Positions 53,446-62,117 of a DNA stretch of 64,000 nt are shown piece after piece (position 1 is the stretch's first letter; every line of letters begins with the position of its first letter). Source of the stretch: CAWJMD01 sp963843835. GTDB lineage: Bacteria > Actinomycetota > Actinomycetes > Actinomycetales > CAWJMD01. The position numbers and the translations under genes were made by a program. The stretch lies in assembly GCA_963843835.1 (NCBI GenBank), contig CAWJMD010000001.1:496001-560000 (forward strand). Reading direction: 5' to 3'. Under the pieces are notes generated by a model. That model ran no database searches, was not told the DNA's origin, and saw only the letters and a list, made by a program, of their open reading frames with translations.

Positions 53446-54738
53446 TCAGCCCAGGGCGTCGCGCATGGGCACGAGCTTGGCGTCCGACTCGGCCAGCTCG
53501 GCCTCCGGGTCGGACCCGGCGACGATGCCGCAGCCCGCGAACAGGCGCAGCCGGTGGGTGTCGTGCGGGTCGTGACGGGCCGAGCGCAGCGCGATGCCGA
53601 GCTCGCCGTCGCCGCTGCCGTCCACCCAGCCCACCGGGCCCGCATAGCGGTCGCGGTCCATCTGCTCGAGCTCGTCGATGAGCGCGGCCGCCACCGGGGT
53701 GGGCGTGCCGCAGACGGCGGCGGACGGGTGCAGCGACGCGGCCAGGTCGAGCACCGAGGGGTTCGACGACCGGCGACCGCGCGGCAGGACGCCGGTGACG
53801 TCGGTGGCCAGGTGCATGACGTTCGGCAGGTGCAGCACGAACGGGGCCTCCGGCACGTTGGTGCTGGCGCAGTGCGGCGCCAGGGCGTCCGCGACCGAGC
53901 GCACCGCGTACTCGTGCTCCTCGAGGTCCTTGCTCGACCGCGCCAGACCCGCTGCCAGAGCGAGGTCGTGCTCGTCGTCGCCCGTCCTGCGGATCGTGCC
54001 GGCCAGCACCCGCGACGTCACCAGCCCGCGCTCGCAGCGGACCAGCAGCTCCGGCGTCGCACCTACCAGCCCGTCCACGGCGAACGTCCAGCAGGAGGGG
54101 TATCCGTCCGCGAGCCGCTGAAGGAGCCACCGCTGGTCCACCGGGTGCTCGGCCCTGGCGTCGAGGTCACGCGCCAGCACGACCTTGTCGAGCTCCCCTG
54201 CACCGATGCGGCGGACCGCCTCCGCGACGGCGGCCATCCACTGGGGTCCCGAGAGCGCACCGTCGCCGTAGCTGACCTCGCCCGGCGCGGTCACGGCCTC
54301 GACGGCCGGCAGGGTCGCCGGTTCCGGCAGCGCGCCGTGCGGGTCGATGGTCGTGACCCACCAGGCGCCGTCGCGGTGCCCGACCACCGTGCGGGGCACG
54401 ACCAGCACGCCCCCCGCGGACGAACCGGGCGAGAAGCTGAACGAGACGAACGCGAGCGGCCCGCTGCCGGGCACCTCCACCTCGTCCCGCACGACCGCGC
54501 CGGCCGAGAGCTCCGACCACACCCGCGCCGCCTGCGCCACCTGGTCGGCCTCGTCCAGCCCGATCCGCAGCTGCTCGCCCACCCCGACCAGACCCTGGCC
54601 ACGGCGTACCCACGCCAGGGCCTGGCCGGCCGGGAGCAGGCCGAGGAGGGGCCCCGGGTCGTCGAGGGGGACGGTGCGCACCACCAGCGTGGCGGCGGCC
54701 GCGGGGTCGGCCTGCGGCCGGTCTGGTGCGGTGCTCAT
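53446..54738 (-). CDS. menF: Isochorismate synthase
   Basis: Opens the menaquinone branch by converting chorismate to isochorismate. 430 residues. The chorismate-binding domain has GELDKVVLARDLDARAE, VGATPELLVRCERGLVTSRVLAGTIRR, HLATDVTGVL, LHPSAAVCGTPTPVA and GSGDGELGIALRSA. An N-terminal region rich in Val/Ala forms the other half. ATG 54738 is 8 bases after TACGCT. Confidence 0.93.
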   Translation of the reverse strand: MSTAPDRPQADPAAAATLVVRTVPLDDPGPLLGLLPAGQALAWVRRGQGLVGVGEQLRIGLDEADQVAQAARVWSELSAGAVVRDEVEVPGSGPLAFVSFSFSPGSSAGGVLVVPRTVVGHRDGAWWVTTIDPHGALPEPATLPAVEAVTAPGEVSYGDGALSGPQWMAAVAEAVRRIGAGELDKVVLARDLDARAEHPVDQRWLLQRLADGYPSCWTFAVDGLVGATPELLVRCERGLVTSRVLAGTIRRTGDDEHDLALAAGLARSSKDLEEHEYAVRSVADALAPHCASTNVPEAPFVLHLPNVMHLATDVTGVLPRGRRSSNPSVLDLAASLHPSAAVCGTPTPVAAALIDELEQMDRDRYAGPVGWVDGSGDGELGIALRSARHDPHDTHRLRLFAGCGIVAGSDPEAELAESDAKLVPMRDALG

Positions 54739-54746
54739 CGCTGATC

Positions 54747-54752
54747 AGCGTA
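54747..54752 (-). promoter_or_regulatory. Putative -10 hexamer of menF
   Basis: TACGCT on the minus strand ends 8 bases before ATG 54738. Confidence 0.35.
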
Positions 54753-54818
54753 GGTGGCGGCTGCGCCGGCCGCCCGGCCGGGAGCGTGCGCGCGCCGACG
54801 TGCTGAGACACTCGCAGG

Positions 54819-55514
54819 GTGAGCCGAGCAGATCTGGACAAGCAGCCGCACGAGGTCGCCGCGATGTTCGACGACGTCGCGGACCGGTACGACGTCACCA
54901 ACGACGTCCTGTCCCTCGGCCAGGACCGGCTCTGGCGCAAGGCGACGGCGCGGGCGCTCGACATGCGCCCCGGGCAGACGCTGCTCGACCTGGCAGCCGG
55001 CACCGGCACGTCGTCGGAGCCCTTCGCGGACGCCGGGGTCCGCACCGTCGCCAGCGACTTCTCCCTCGGCATGCTGCGTGTGGGCCGACGACGACGTCCC
55101 GACCTGGCGATGGTGGCCGGCGACGCCACCCGCCTGCCCTTCGCCGACGCGTCCTTCGACGCCGTCACGATCTCGTTCGGGCTGCGCAACGTGGTCGACC
55201 ACGCCAGCGCGCTGACCGAGATGCTGCGCGTCACCCGTCCCGGGGGCCGGCTCGTCGTCTGCGAGTTCTCCCACCCCACGGTGCGGCCGTTCCGGGTCGC
55301 GTACACCGAGTACCTGATGCGCGCCCTGCCGGCGGTCGCCCGGGCAGTGAGCTCCAACCCCGACGCGTACGTCTACCTGGCCGAGTCGATCCGCGCGTGG
55401 CCCGACCAGGCTGCGCTCGCCGACGAGCTGCGTGCCGCGGGCTGGGAGGACGTCCAGTGGCGCAACCTGTCCGGCGGCATCGTCGCGCTGCACCGCGCCA
55501 CCCGTCCGGCCTGA
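54819..55514 (+). CDS. menG: Demethylmenaquinone methyltransferase
   Basis: UbiE/MenG family, adds the last methyl group to the naphthoquinone ring with SAM. 231 residues. MFDDVADRYDVTNDVLSLGQDRLWRK is the family start, LLDLAAGTGTSSEPF is motif I, and AVTISFGLRNVVDHASALTEMLRVTRPGG contains the UbiE-type GLRNV signature. GTG 54819 follows GACACT by 6 bases and diverges from menF. Confidence 0.94.
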   Translation: MSRADLDKQPHEVAAMFDDVADRYDVTNDVLSLGQDRLWRKATARALDMRPGQTLLDLAAGTGTSSEPFADAGVRTVASDFSLGMLRVGRRRRPDLAMVAGDATRLPFADASFDAVTISFGLRNVVDHASALTEMLRVTRPGGRLVVCEFSHPTVRPFRVAYTEYLMRALPAVARAVSSNPDAYVYLAESIRAWPDQAALADELRAAGWEDVQWRNLSGGIVALHRATRPA

Positions 55515-55648
55515 CCCCCTCCCGCCCCTCGCCGACAGTGGCCGATCTGCGGGCGTTGGGGTGGTGGCTCCGGATGCGGACGGGGGCCACGCGTGGTGTG
55601 CTCGGCGGACATGGCGGGACCGGCCCGCCACCAGCACAGGGGAGCGCC

Positions 55649-55822
55649 ATGGGCACCGACGACAAGATGAAGAACACCGCGCAGGACCTCAGCGGCAAGG
55701 CCAAGGAGGCCGCCGGGCGCGGAACCGACGACGAGAGCCTCGAGGCCGAGGGTCGCAAGGACCAGAGCGAATCCGACCTGAAGCAGGCTGGCGAGAAGGT
55801 CAAGGACGCCTTCAAGCACTGA
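55649..55822 (+). CDS. CsbD-family stress protein
   Basis: 57 residues, MGTDDKMKNTAQDLSGKAKE and so on, nearly all charged with no hydrophobic core, matching CsbD. Such proteins accumulate under general stress; the mechanism is unknown. AGGGGAG precedes ATG 55649. Confidence 0.88.
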   Translation: MGTDDKMKNTAQDLSGKAKEAAGRGTDDESLEAEGRKDQSESDLKQAGEKVKDAFKH

Positions 55823-55954
55823 CACCACTGGTCGCCCGCCGCGGCGAGGCAGGGACACGGGTCCGGGCCGAGGTCCGGGCCCGCGTCGCGCCCGGAACTG
55901 GGCCAGACTGACGGGGCGACGCGAGCACGGGGTTGGTCGGGGTGGACAGGGGCG

Positions 55955-57382
55955 GTGCCGATGACTGCGGACGTGGTGTACCTCGTGGGCGGCGTCGGTC
56001 TGCTCCTGGCCGTCGTCCTGCCCACCGCCCTGAGCCGGGCGTGGCTCTCCGCGCCGATCGTGCTCGTCGCCGTCGGGGCCCTGGTCGGCTTCCTGCCGAT
56101 CCCCGACGCGTTCAACGTCTCCCCGGTCGAGCACCGCGCGGTGACCGAGCACCTCACCGAGCTGGTCGTGATCGTGGCCCTGATGGGGGTCGGCCTGGCG
56201 CTGGACCGCCCGCTGTCGTGGCGCAACCCGTCCAGCTTCAGACGCTGGGGCGCCACCTGGAGGCTGCTGGCGATCGGCATGCCGCTGGCGATCGCGGCCG
56301 GCGCGCTGCTCGGCTGGTGGGTGATGGGCCTGGCGCCGGCGGCCGCACTCCTTCTCGCTGCGGCGCTGGCCCCGACCGACCCGGTCCTGGCGGCCGACGT
56401 GCAGGTCTCGGGCCCGGCCACCGCTGCACCCGCCGACGGTGCCGACCAGGGCGCCGAGGCCGGTGAGGACGACGCGGCCGGTGAGGACGACGCGGCCGCT
56501 GGGGACGGCACCCACCCCGAGGAGATCGACGAGCAGGACGAGGTCCGCTTCGCCCTGACCAGCGAGGCGGGGCTGAACGACGGACTGGCCTTCCCGTTCG
56601 TCTACGCGGCGATCCTCCTCGCGACCGCCGGCTCGGTCGCGGAGTGGGGTCCGCGGTGGCTCGCCTGGGAGCTCGTCGGAAAGACCGTCGTCGGGGTGGT
56701 CGTCGGTGTCGCGGTCGGCTGGTCGCTCGCCCGCCTGGCGTTCCGCTCGTCACGGCGAGCGCTCCGGATGGCCGAGAACGGGGAGCCGCTCCTCGCCGTC
56801 GCGGCCACCCTGCTCGCGTACGGGGTGGCCGAGGTGGTGCACGGCTGGGGGTTCGTCGCGGTCTTCGTGTGCGCCATGACGATCCGGTCGGCGGAGAGCA
56901 CCGACCGCTACCACGCGATGATGCACGGCGTCGTGGACCGCCTCGAACGACTGCTCACGCTCGTCCTCCTCCTGCTGCTCGGGGTGGCGCTCACCGACGG
57001 GCTCCTGGCCGACCTGCGCTGGCCGGGGGTGCTCGTCGCGGTCCTGCTGGTCTTCGTGGTGCGGCCCGCCACGGCCTGGATCAGCCTGCTGCCGGGGTCA
57101 CGCGACTGCACCGACCTTCCCGGGACGGGTCTGGGCCGGCGCGAGCGCGCGATCGTGTCCGCGTTCGGGGTGCGCGGCATCGGCTCGGTGTACTACCTGG
57201 CCTACGCCACCGGGGTGGCCGACTTCGGGGACTCCCGTCCGCTCTGGTCGACACTCGCCTTCACCGTCGTGCTCTCCGTCGTCGTGCACGGCATCAGCGT
57301 GACGCCTGCGATGGCCTGGCTCGAGAGGCGCCGGGAGGTTCTCGCCGCACGGCGTGACGAGGAGGGGGTAAGGCAGACCTGA
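55955..57382 (+). CDS. Cation:proton antiporter (CPA1/NhaP-like)
   Basis: 475 residues with about twelve helices. ALAPTDPVLAADVQV is the ion-binding TDP motif, and TSEAGLNDGLAFPFVY is the ND-type motif of CPA1 exchangers. Between them lies an acidic cytoplasmic loop containing a tandem GEDDAA duplication. It probably exports Na+ or K+ in exchange for H+. GTG 55955 or ATG 55961 could start it. It precedes the Rex-operator region of menJ on the same strand. Confidence 0.87.
   Translation: MPMTADVVYLVGGVGLLLAVVLPTALSRAWLSAPIVLVAVGALVGFLPIPDAFNVSPVEHRAVTEHLTELVVIVALMGVGLALDRPLSWRNPSSFRRWGATWRLLAIGMPLAIAAGALLGWWVMGLAPAAALLLAAALAPTDPVLAADVQVSGPATAAPADGADQGAEAGEDDAAGEDDAAAGDGTHPEEIDEQDEVRFALTSEAGLNDGLAFPFVYAAILLATAGSVAEWGPRWLAWELVGKTVVGVVVGVAVGWSLARLAFRSSRRALRMAENGEPLLAVAATLLAYGVAEVVHGWGFVAVFVCAMTIRSAESTDRYHAMMHGVVDRLERLLTLVLLLLLGVALTDGLLADLRWPGVLVAVLLVFVVRPATAWISLLPGSRDCTDLPGTGLGRRERAIVSAFGVRGIGSVYYLAYATGVADFGDSRPLWSTLAFTVVLSVVVHGISVTPAMAWLERRREVLAARRDEEGVRQT
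56462..56497 (+). repeat. 18-base tandem duplication in the antiporter gene
   Basis: GGTGAGGACGACGCGGCC occurs twice in a row and in frame, giving GEDDAAGEDDAA inside an acidic loop. Confidence 0.8.
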
Positions 57383-57423
57383 GGAGCGGGTCGGGTGGTG
57401 CGTGCGTAGACTCGATCCCGAGT

Positions 57424-57441
57424 TCGTGAAGCAGTTCACAA
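57424..57441. promoter_or_regulatory. Rex operator upstream of menJ and the nuo genes
   Basis: TCGTGAAGCAGTTCACAA matches TTGTGAA-N4-TTCACAA at 13 of 14 fixed positions, better than the site before rex. It lies 43 bases before the menJ ATG. A TAGACT box (57407-57412) just upstream is a likely -10, so Rex bound here would block early elongation. The target genes (menaquinone reductase and NADH dehydrogenase) fit a redox sensor. Confidence 0.7.
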
Positions 57442-57484
57442 GCGACCGACGCGCCACGACGCAAGCACTCGCGAGGAGTCGACG

Positions 57485-58795
57485 ATGGCCAGTTCCCCGC
57501 CGCCCAAGGACGCCGACGTCATCGTCGTCGGCGCGGGTCCCGCCGGCTCGACCGCCGCCCACTACCTGGCCCGCGCCGGCCTGGACGTGCTCGTGCTGGA
57601 GAAGACCGCGTTCCCGCGCGAGAAGGTGTGCGGCGACGGCCTGACGCCGCGGGCGGTGCGCGAGCTGGTGACGATGGGCATCCCGACCGGCGAGGACGAC
57701 GGCTGGATCCGCAACCAGGGACTGCGCATCATCGGCGGCGGCATGCGGCTCGAGCTCCCGTGGCCGGACCTCGCGAGCTTCCCCGACTACGGGCTGGTGC
57801 GTCCCCGTCTGGACTTCGACGACGTGCTCGCCCGGCACGCGCAGAAGTCGGGCGCACGCATCCGTCAGCAGATGAACGTGACCGGGCCCGTGTTCGACCC
57901 CGACGACGCGGGCAGCGACCCGCGGGTGGTCGGCGTCCGCGCCCGCCCGGTCGACGAGCAGGGCCGGCGCACCGGTGACGAGGAGACCTTCCACGCCCCC
58001 GTGGTCCTCGCCGCCGACGGCGTCTCCGCCCGGCTCGCGCTCTCGCTGGGCATGCACAAGCGGGACGACCGTCCGCTCGGCGTGGCCGTCCGCACCTACT
58101 TCACGAGCCCCCGGCACGACGACGACTGGCTCGAGAGCTGGCTGGAGCTGTGGGACGGCGAGCCGGGACGGTCGAACCTGCTCCCCGGCTACGGCTGGGT
58201 CTTCGGCGTCGGTGACGGGACCTCGAACGTCGGGCTCGGCATCCTCAACTCGTCCGACGCCTTCGGCAAGGTCGACTACAAGGAGCTGCTGCACCGCTGG
58301 GTCTCGACGATGCCGCCCGAGTGGCAGTACACGCCCGAGCACCAGGTCGGCGAGGTGCGCGGGGCCGCACTGCCGATGGGCTTCAACCGCACGCCCCACT
58401 ACCACCGCGGCGTGCTGCTGCTCGGTGACGCCGGCGGCATGGTCAACCCGTTCAACGGCGAGGGCATCGCCTACGCGATGGAGTCGGCGCGTCTGGCTGC
58501 GGACGTCGTCGTGCAGGCCCTGTCGCGTCCCGACGCGGCCTCCCGCGAGCGGGCGCTGCGGGCCTACCCGCAGGTCATGAAGGACGCGCTGGGGGGCTAC
58601 TACACGCTCGGCCGCGTGTTCGTGAAGCTCATCGGCAACCCCAAGGTCATGCAGCTCGCCACGACCTACGGCCTGCCCCGGCCGCTGCTGATGAAGTTCA
58701 CCCTGAAGATGCTGGCGAACCTCTCGGACCCCCGTGGCGGCGACGCGCTCGACCGCGTGGTGAACGGCCTGTCGCGGCTGGCACCCGCGGCATGA
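57485..58795 (+). CDS. menJ: Geranylgeranyl reductase family protein, menaquinone reductase MenJ-like
   Basis: 436 residues. FAD enzyme: VIVVGAGPAGSTAAHYLARAG at the N-terminus, KVCGDGLTPRAVREL, PRLDFDDVLARHA and the second flavin motif LLGDAGGMVNPFNGEGIAYAMESARLA. The family saturates isoprenoid chains; in Mycobacterium MenJ (Rv0561c) reduces one unit of the menaquinone tail. A position between men and nuo genes supports this role. AGGAG precedes the ATG. A Rex operator lies upstream. The quinone substrate is inferred. Confidence 0.87.
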   Translation: MASSPPPKDADVIVVGAGPAGSTAAHYLARAGLDVLVLEKTAFPREKVCGDGLTPRAVRELVTMGIPTGEDDGWIRNQGLRIIGGGMRLELPWPDLASFPDYGLVRPRLDFDDVLARHAQKSGARIRQQMNVTGPVFDPDDAGSDPRVVGVRARPVDEQGRRTGDEETFHAPVVLAADGVSARLALSLGMHKRDDRPLGVAVRTYFTSPRHDDDWLESWLELWDGEPGRSNLLPGYGWVFGVGDGTSNVGLGILNSSDAFGKVDYKELLHRWVSTMPPEWQYTPEHQVGEVRGAALPMGFNRTPHYHRGVLLLGDAGGMVNPFNGEGIAYAMESARLAADVVVQALSRPDAASRERALRAYPQVMKDALGGYYTLGRVFVKLIGNPKVMQLATTYGLPRPLLMKFTLKMLANLSDPRGGDALDRVVNGLSRLAPAA

Positions 58796-58838
58796 GCGTG
58801 TCGTCGGACGCGGGTCAGGACGTGATGTGGGCCACCCC

Positions 58839-58844
58839 TAGGAT
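58839..58844 (+). promoter_or_regulatory. Possible -10 hexamer of the nuo operon
   Basis: TAGGAT lies 59 bases before the nuoA GTG, in the menJ-nuoA gap. It would give nuo a promoter of its own besides read-through from menJ. GGGGAG lies before the GTG. No -35 was found. Confidence 0.3.
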
Positions 58845-58903
58845 GGGCCGCGCTTCGACCGCCGTGCCGTGCCAGCCGCTGACCAGAGGGGAGCGAGTCG
58901 GTC

Positions 58904-59275
58904 GTGAACGACTCCTTCAACCCGTACATCCCGATCCTCGTGATGCTGGGCCTGTCCTTCGGGTTCGTCGTGTTCTCCCTGGCCGCGAACGCGCTGGCCG
59001 GCCCCAAGCGGTACAACCGGGCCAAGCTCGACGCGTACGAGTGCGGCATCGAGCCCACCCCGCACGCGGTCGGTGGCGGACGCTTCCCGGTGAAGTACTA
59101 CCTGGTGGCGATGACGTTCATCGTCTTCGACATCGAGGTCGTCTTCCTCTACCCGTGGGCGGTCGCCTTCAGCGAGCTCGCCCTGTTCGGGCTGGTCGCC
59201 ATGCTCGGCTTCCTCTTCCTCATCACCGTCCCGTTCGTCTACGAGTGGCGCCGGGGTGGTCTCGAGTGGGACTGA
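58904..59275 (+). CDS. nuoA: NADH-quinone oxidoreductase subunit A
   Basis: 123 residues, three membrane helices, part of the complex I membrane arm. YECGIEPTPHAVGGGRFPVKYYLVAMTFIVFDIEVVFLYPWAV is the conserved core, with the ECG loop near the quinone tunnel. It heads the nuo operon; nuoB begins 44 bases on. Confidence 0.95.
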   Translation: MNDSFNPYIPILVMLGLSFGFVVFSLAANALAGPKRYNRAKLDAYECGIEPTPHAVGGGRFPVKYYLVAMTFIVFDIEVVFLYPWAVAFSELALFGLVAMLGFLFLITVPFVYEWRRGGLEWD

Positions 59276-59319
59276 GCACGACAGGCCGCGCACGCACCGG
59301 ACGATCGAGGAGGCGCTAG

Positions 59320-59875
59320 ATGGGCATCGAGGAGAAGCTCCCGAGCGGCTTCGTGCTCGACACGGTCGAGAACGTCGTCGGGTACATGCGCAAGAGCTCG
59401 GTGTGGCCGGCCACCTTCGGCCTGGCCTGCTGCGCCATCGAGATGATGGCCGTCGGCGGCCCCAAGTACGACATCGCACGCTTCGGCATGGAGCGGTTCA
59501 GCGCGACCCCTCGCCAGGCCGACCTGATGATCGTCGCCGGCCGCGTGAGCCAGAAGATGGCACCGGTCCTGCGTCAGATCTACGACCAGATGGCCGAGCC
59601 GAAGTGGGTCATCGCGATGGGCGTGTGCGCCTCGTCCGGTGGCATGTTCAACAACTACGCGATCGTCCAGGGGGTCGACCACGTCGTGCCCGTCGACATC
59701 TACCTGCCGGGCTGCCCGCCGCGGCCCGGAGATGCTGATCAACGCGATCCTCGAGCTGCACCAGCAGATCCAGGACACGCCGCTCGGCGCCAACCGCGTC
59801 AAGGCCGCGAAGGCGGCCGAGGAGGCCGCGCTCGCGGCGATCCCGACCAGCCGGATGAAGGGACTGCTGGCATGA
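59320..59875 (+). CDS. nuoB: NADH-quinone oxidoreductase subunit B, interrupted by a +1 frameshift
   Basis: Holds the N2 [4Fe-4S] cluster next to quinone. Cluster cysteines are in GLACCAIEMM, GVCASSGG and PGCPPRP. The frame breaks right after that last motif: GCGGCCCGGAGATG reads Arg-Pro-Gly where the family has Arg-Pro-Glu-Met-Leu-Ile. One G near 59728-59729 is extra. The remainder (EMLINAILELHQQIQDTPLG on to MKGLLA) runs in the next frame to 59875. Corrected length is 184 residues, normal. As it stands the first frame runs on into nuoC. Its stop overlaps the nuoC ATG (ATGA). Confidence 0.9.
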
Positions 59876-60765
59876 CCGGCACCTCGGGCGACGGGCCCGT
59901 CGACGACGGGACGCGTGAGCAGGTCGCCGACAAGAACGCCGTCGACAAGGGCGGGGAGGACGCGACCCCCGCACAGCAGGCCGCTGCGGTGCCGCAGGCG
60001 GGCGCCCCGGCCAACCACCCCGAGGCCGCCACGACCGCTCCTCCGGCGGCCGATCTGATGTCGACGCACGTGGCTCCGGTCGAGACCGCTGACGTGATCG
60101 CCACCGGCACAGGCATGTTCGGCGTCGCCGGCTCCGGGGACACCTCGGGCTACGGCGGGCTCCACACGGCGGTCGTGATGCCCGGCGCGACGGTCCGCCC
60201 CTATGGCGACTGGTTCGACGAGGCCGCGGACGTGCTCGCCGAGGTGCTGGGCGAGGCCGACGACAGCGGCGAGGCCGGGCCTGGCTGGGACGCGGCGATC
60301 GAGAAGGTGGTCGTCGACCGCGGGCAGCTCACCCTGTTCGTCCACCGCGAGCACCTGCCGCGCGTCGCCCGCGCGCTGCGCGACGACGCCGACCTGCGCT
60401 TCGAGATGTGCCTGGGCGTGAGCGGGGTGCACTACCCCGACGAGACGGGTCGCGAGCTGCACGCCGTCTACCCGCTGCTGTCGATCACGCACAACCGGCG
60501 GCTGCGGCTCGAGGTCGTGTGCCCCGACTCGGACCCTCACATCCCGTCGATCGTCGAGACCTACCCCGGCAACGACTGGCACGAGCGCGAGGCCTGGGAC
60601 TTCTTCGGGATCGTGTTCGACGGCCACCCGGCGCTGACCCGCATCCAGATGCCGGACGACTGGCCGGGGCACCCTCAGCGCAAGGACTACCCGCTCGGCG
60701 GGATCCCGGTGGAGTACAAGGGCGCGACGATCCCGCCGCCCGACGTCCGCAGGCAGTACCGATGA
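59872..60765 (+). CDS. nuoC: NADH-quinone oxidoreductase subunit C
   Basis: 297 residues from ATG 59872. The conserved domain starts after residue 110 and includes FEMCLGVSGVHYPDETGRELHAVYPLLSI, YPGNDWHEREAWDFFGIVFDGHPALTRI and the ending PDDWPGHPQRKDYPLGGIPVEYKGA. The first 95 residues are Ala/Thr/Asp-rich and likely disordered, an extension beyond the usual bacterial NuoC. It forms the hydrophilic arm with NuoD. A 34-base gap separates it from nuoD. Confidence 0.92.
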   Translation: MTGTSGDGPVDDGTREQVADKNAVDKGGEDATPAQQAAAVPQAGAPANHPEAATTAPPAADLMSTHVAPVETADVIATGTGMFGVAGSGDTSGYGGLHTAVVMPGATVRPYGDWFDEAADVLAEVLGEADDSGEAGPGWDAAIEKVVVDRGQLTLFVHREHLPRVARALRDDADLRFEMCLGVSGVHYPDETGRELHAVYPLLSITHNRRLRLEVVCPDSDPHIPSIVETYPGNDWHEREAWDFFGIVFDGHPALTRIQMPDDWPGHPQRKDYPLGGIPVEYKGATIPPPDVRRQYR

Positions 60766-60799
60766 ACGGCACGACGACAACCGGTCGAGGGAGGACGGC

Positions 60800-62117
60800 A
60801 TGAGCGCACCGACGTCCCACGAGGGTCGTGTCTTCACGGCCGAGGGCGGCGACTGGCAGGCGATCGCCGAGGAGGCGGTCGAGCTCCAGGAGGAGCGGAT
60901 CGTCGTCAACATGGGCCCGCAGCACCCGTCGACGCACGGCGTCCTCCGGCTCATCCTCGAGATCGACGGCGAGACGGTGACCGAGGCCCGCTGCGGCATC
61001 GGCTACCTGCACACGGGCATCGAGAAGAACATGGAGTTCCGGACGTGGACGCAGGGGGTCACGTTCTGCACGCGGATGGACTACCTGACGCCCCTCATCA
61101 ACGAGACCGCCTTCTGCCTCGGCGTGGAGCAGCTGCTCGGCGTGACCGACGACGTGCCGGAGCGCGCCACGGTCATCCGCGTGATGATGATGGAGCTGCA
61201 GCGGGTCTCGTCGCACCTGGTCTTCCTGGCCACGGGCGGCATGGAGATCGGCTCGACCACGATGATGACCAACGGGTTCGGAGCCCGTGAGGTCGTCCTC
61301 AAGCTCCTCGAGATGATCACGGGCCTTCGCATGAACCACGCCTACATCCGCCCCGGCGGTCTGGCACAGGACATCCCGCCCGGTGCCCTCGACAGCGTGC
61401 GCGAGGCCATCCCCGAGCTCCACCGCTACATCCACGACCTCGAGCTGCTCGCCAACGAGAACCCTGTCGTCAAGGCCCGTCTGGTCGACGTCGGCTACCT
61501 CGACCTCGCCGGGTGCATGTCCCTGGGCATGACCGGCCCGATCCTCCGGGCGACCGGCCTGCCCTACGACCTGCGCAAGGCCCAGCCGTACTGCGGGTAC
61601 GAGACGTACGACTTCGACATCCCCACGCGGGACTCCTGCGACGCCTACGGGCGGTTCCGGATCCGCGTCGGACGAGATGTACGAGTCGCTGCGGATCGTC
61701 GCCCAGTGCGCGGACCGGCTGCAGGCGATGGCGCCCGGTCCCGTGATGGTGGCCGACCGCAAGATCGCGTGGCCGGCGCAGCTGGCGCTCGGCGGCGACG
61801 GCATGGGCAACAGCCTCGACCACATCCGGCAGATCATGGGCTCGTCGATGGAGGCCCTGATCCACCACTTCAAGCTGGTCACCGAGGGCTTCCGGGTCCC
61901 GGCCGGCCAGGTCTACACGGCCGTCGAGTCGGCCAAGGGCGAGCTCGGCGTGCACCTGGTGTCGGACGGCGGCACCAAGCCGTTCCGCGCGCACTTCCGC
62001 GACCCCTCGTTCAACAACCTCCAGGCCGTCGCCGCGATGTGCGAGGGCGGCTCCGTCGCCGACGTCATCGTCGCGGTGGCCTCGATCGACCCGGTGATGG
62101 GAGGCGTGGACCGCTGA
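60800..62117 (+). CDS. nuoD: NADH-quinone oxidoreductase subunit D, interrupted by a +1 frameshift
   Basis: 49-kDa subunit lining the quinone site. NMGPQHPSTHGVLRLILEIDGE with the quinone His, GYLHTGIEKNME, MMMELQRVSSHLVFL and YIRPGGLAQDIP are in the first frame. The break comes at ATCCGCGTCGGACGAGATG: the family has Arg-Val-Asp-Glu-Met-Tyr, so one G at 61670-61671 is extra. The rest (MYESLRIVAQCADRLQAM on to GGVDR) is in the next frame to 62117. Corrected length is 438 residues, normal. The stop overlaps the nuoE ATG (TGATG). Confidence 0.9.

Noticed and set aside
58733..58904. Rex site directly upstream of nuoA
   Set aside because: No TTGTGAA/TTCACAA-like dyad was found in the menJ-nuoA gap; control would have to come from the site before menJ.
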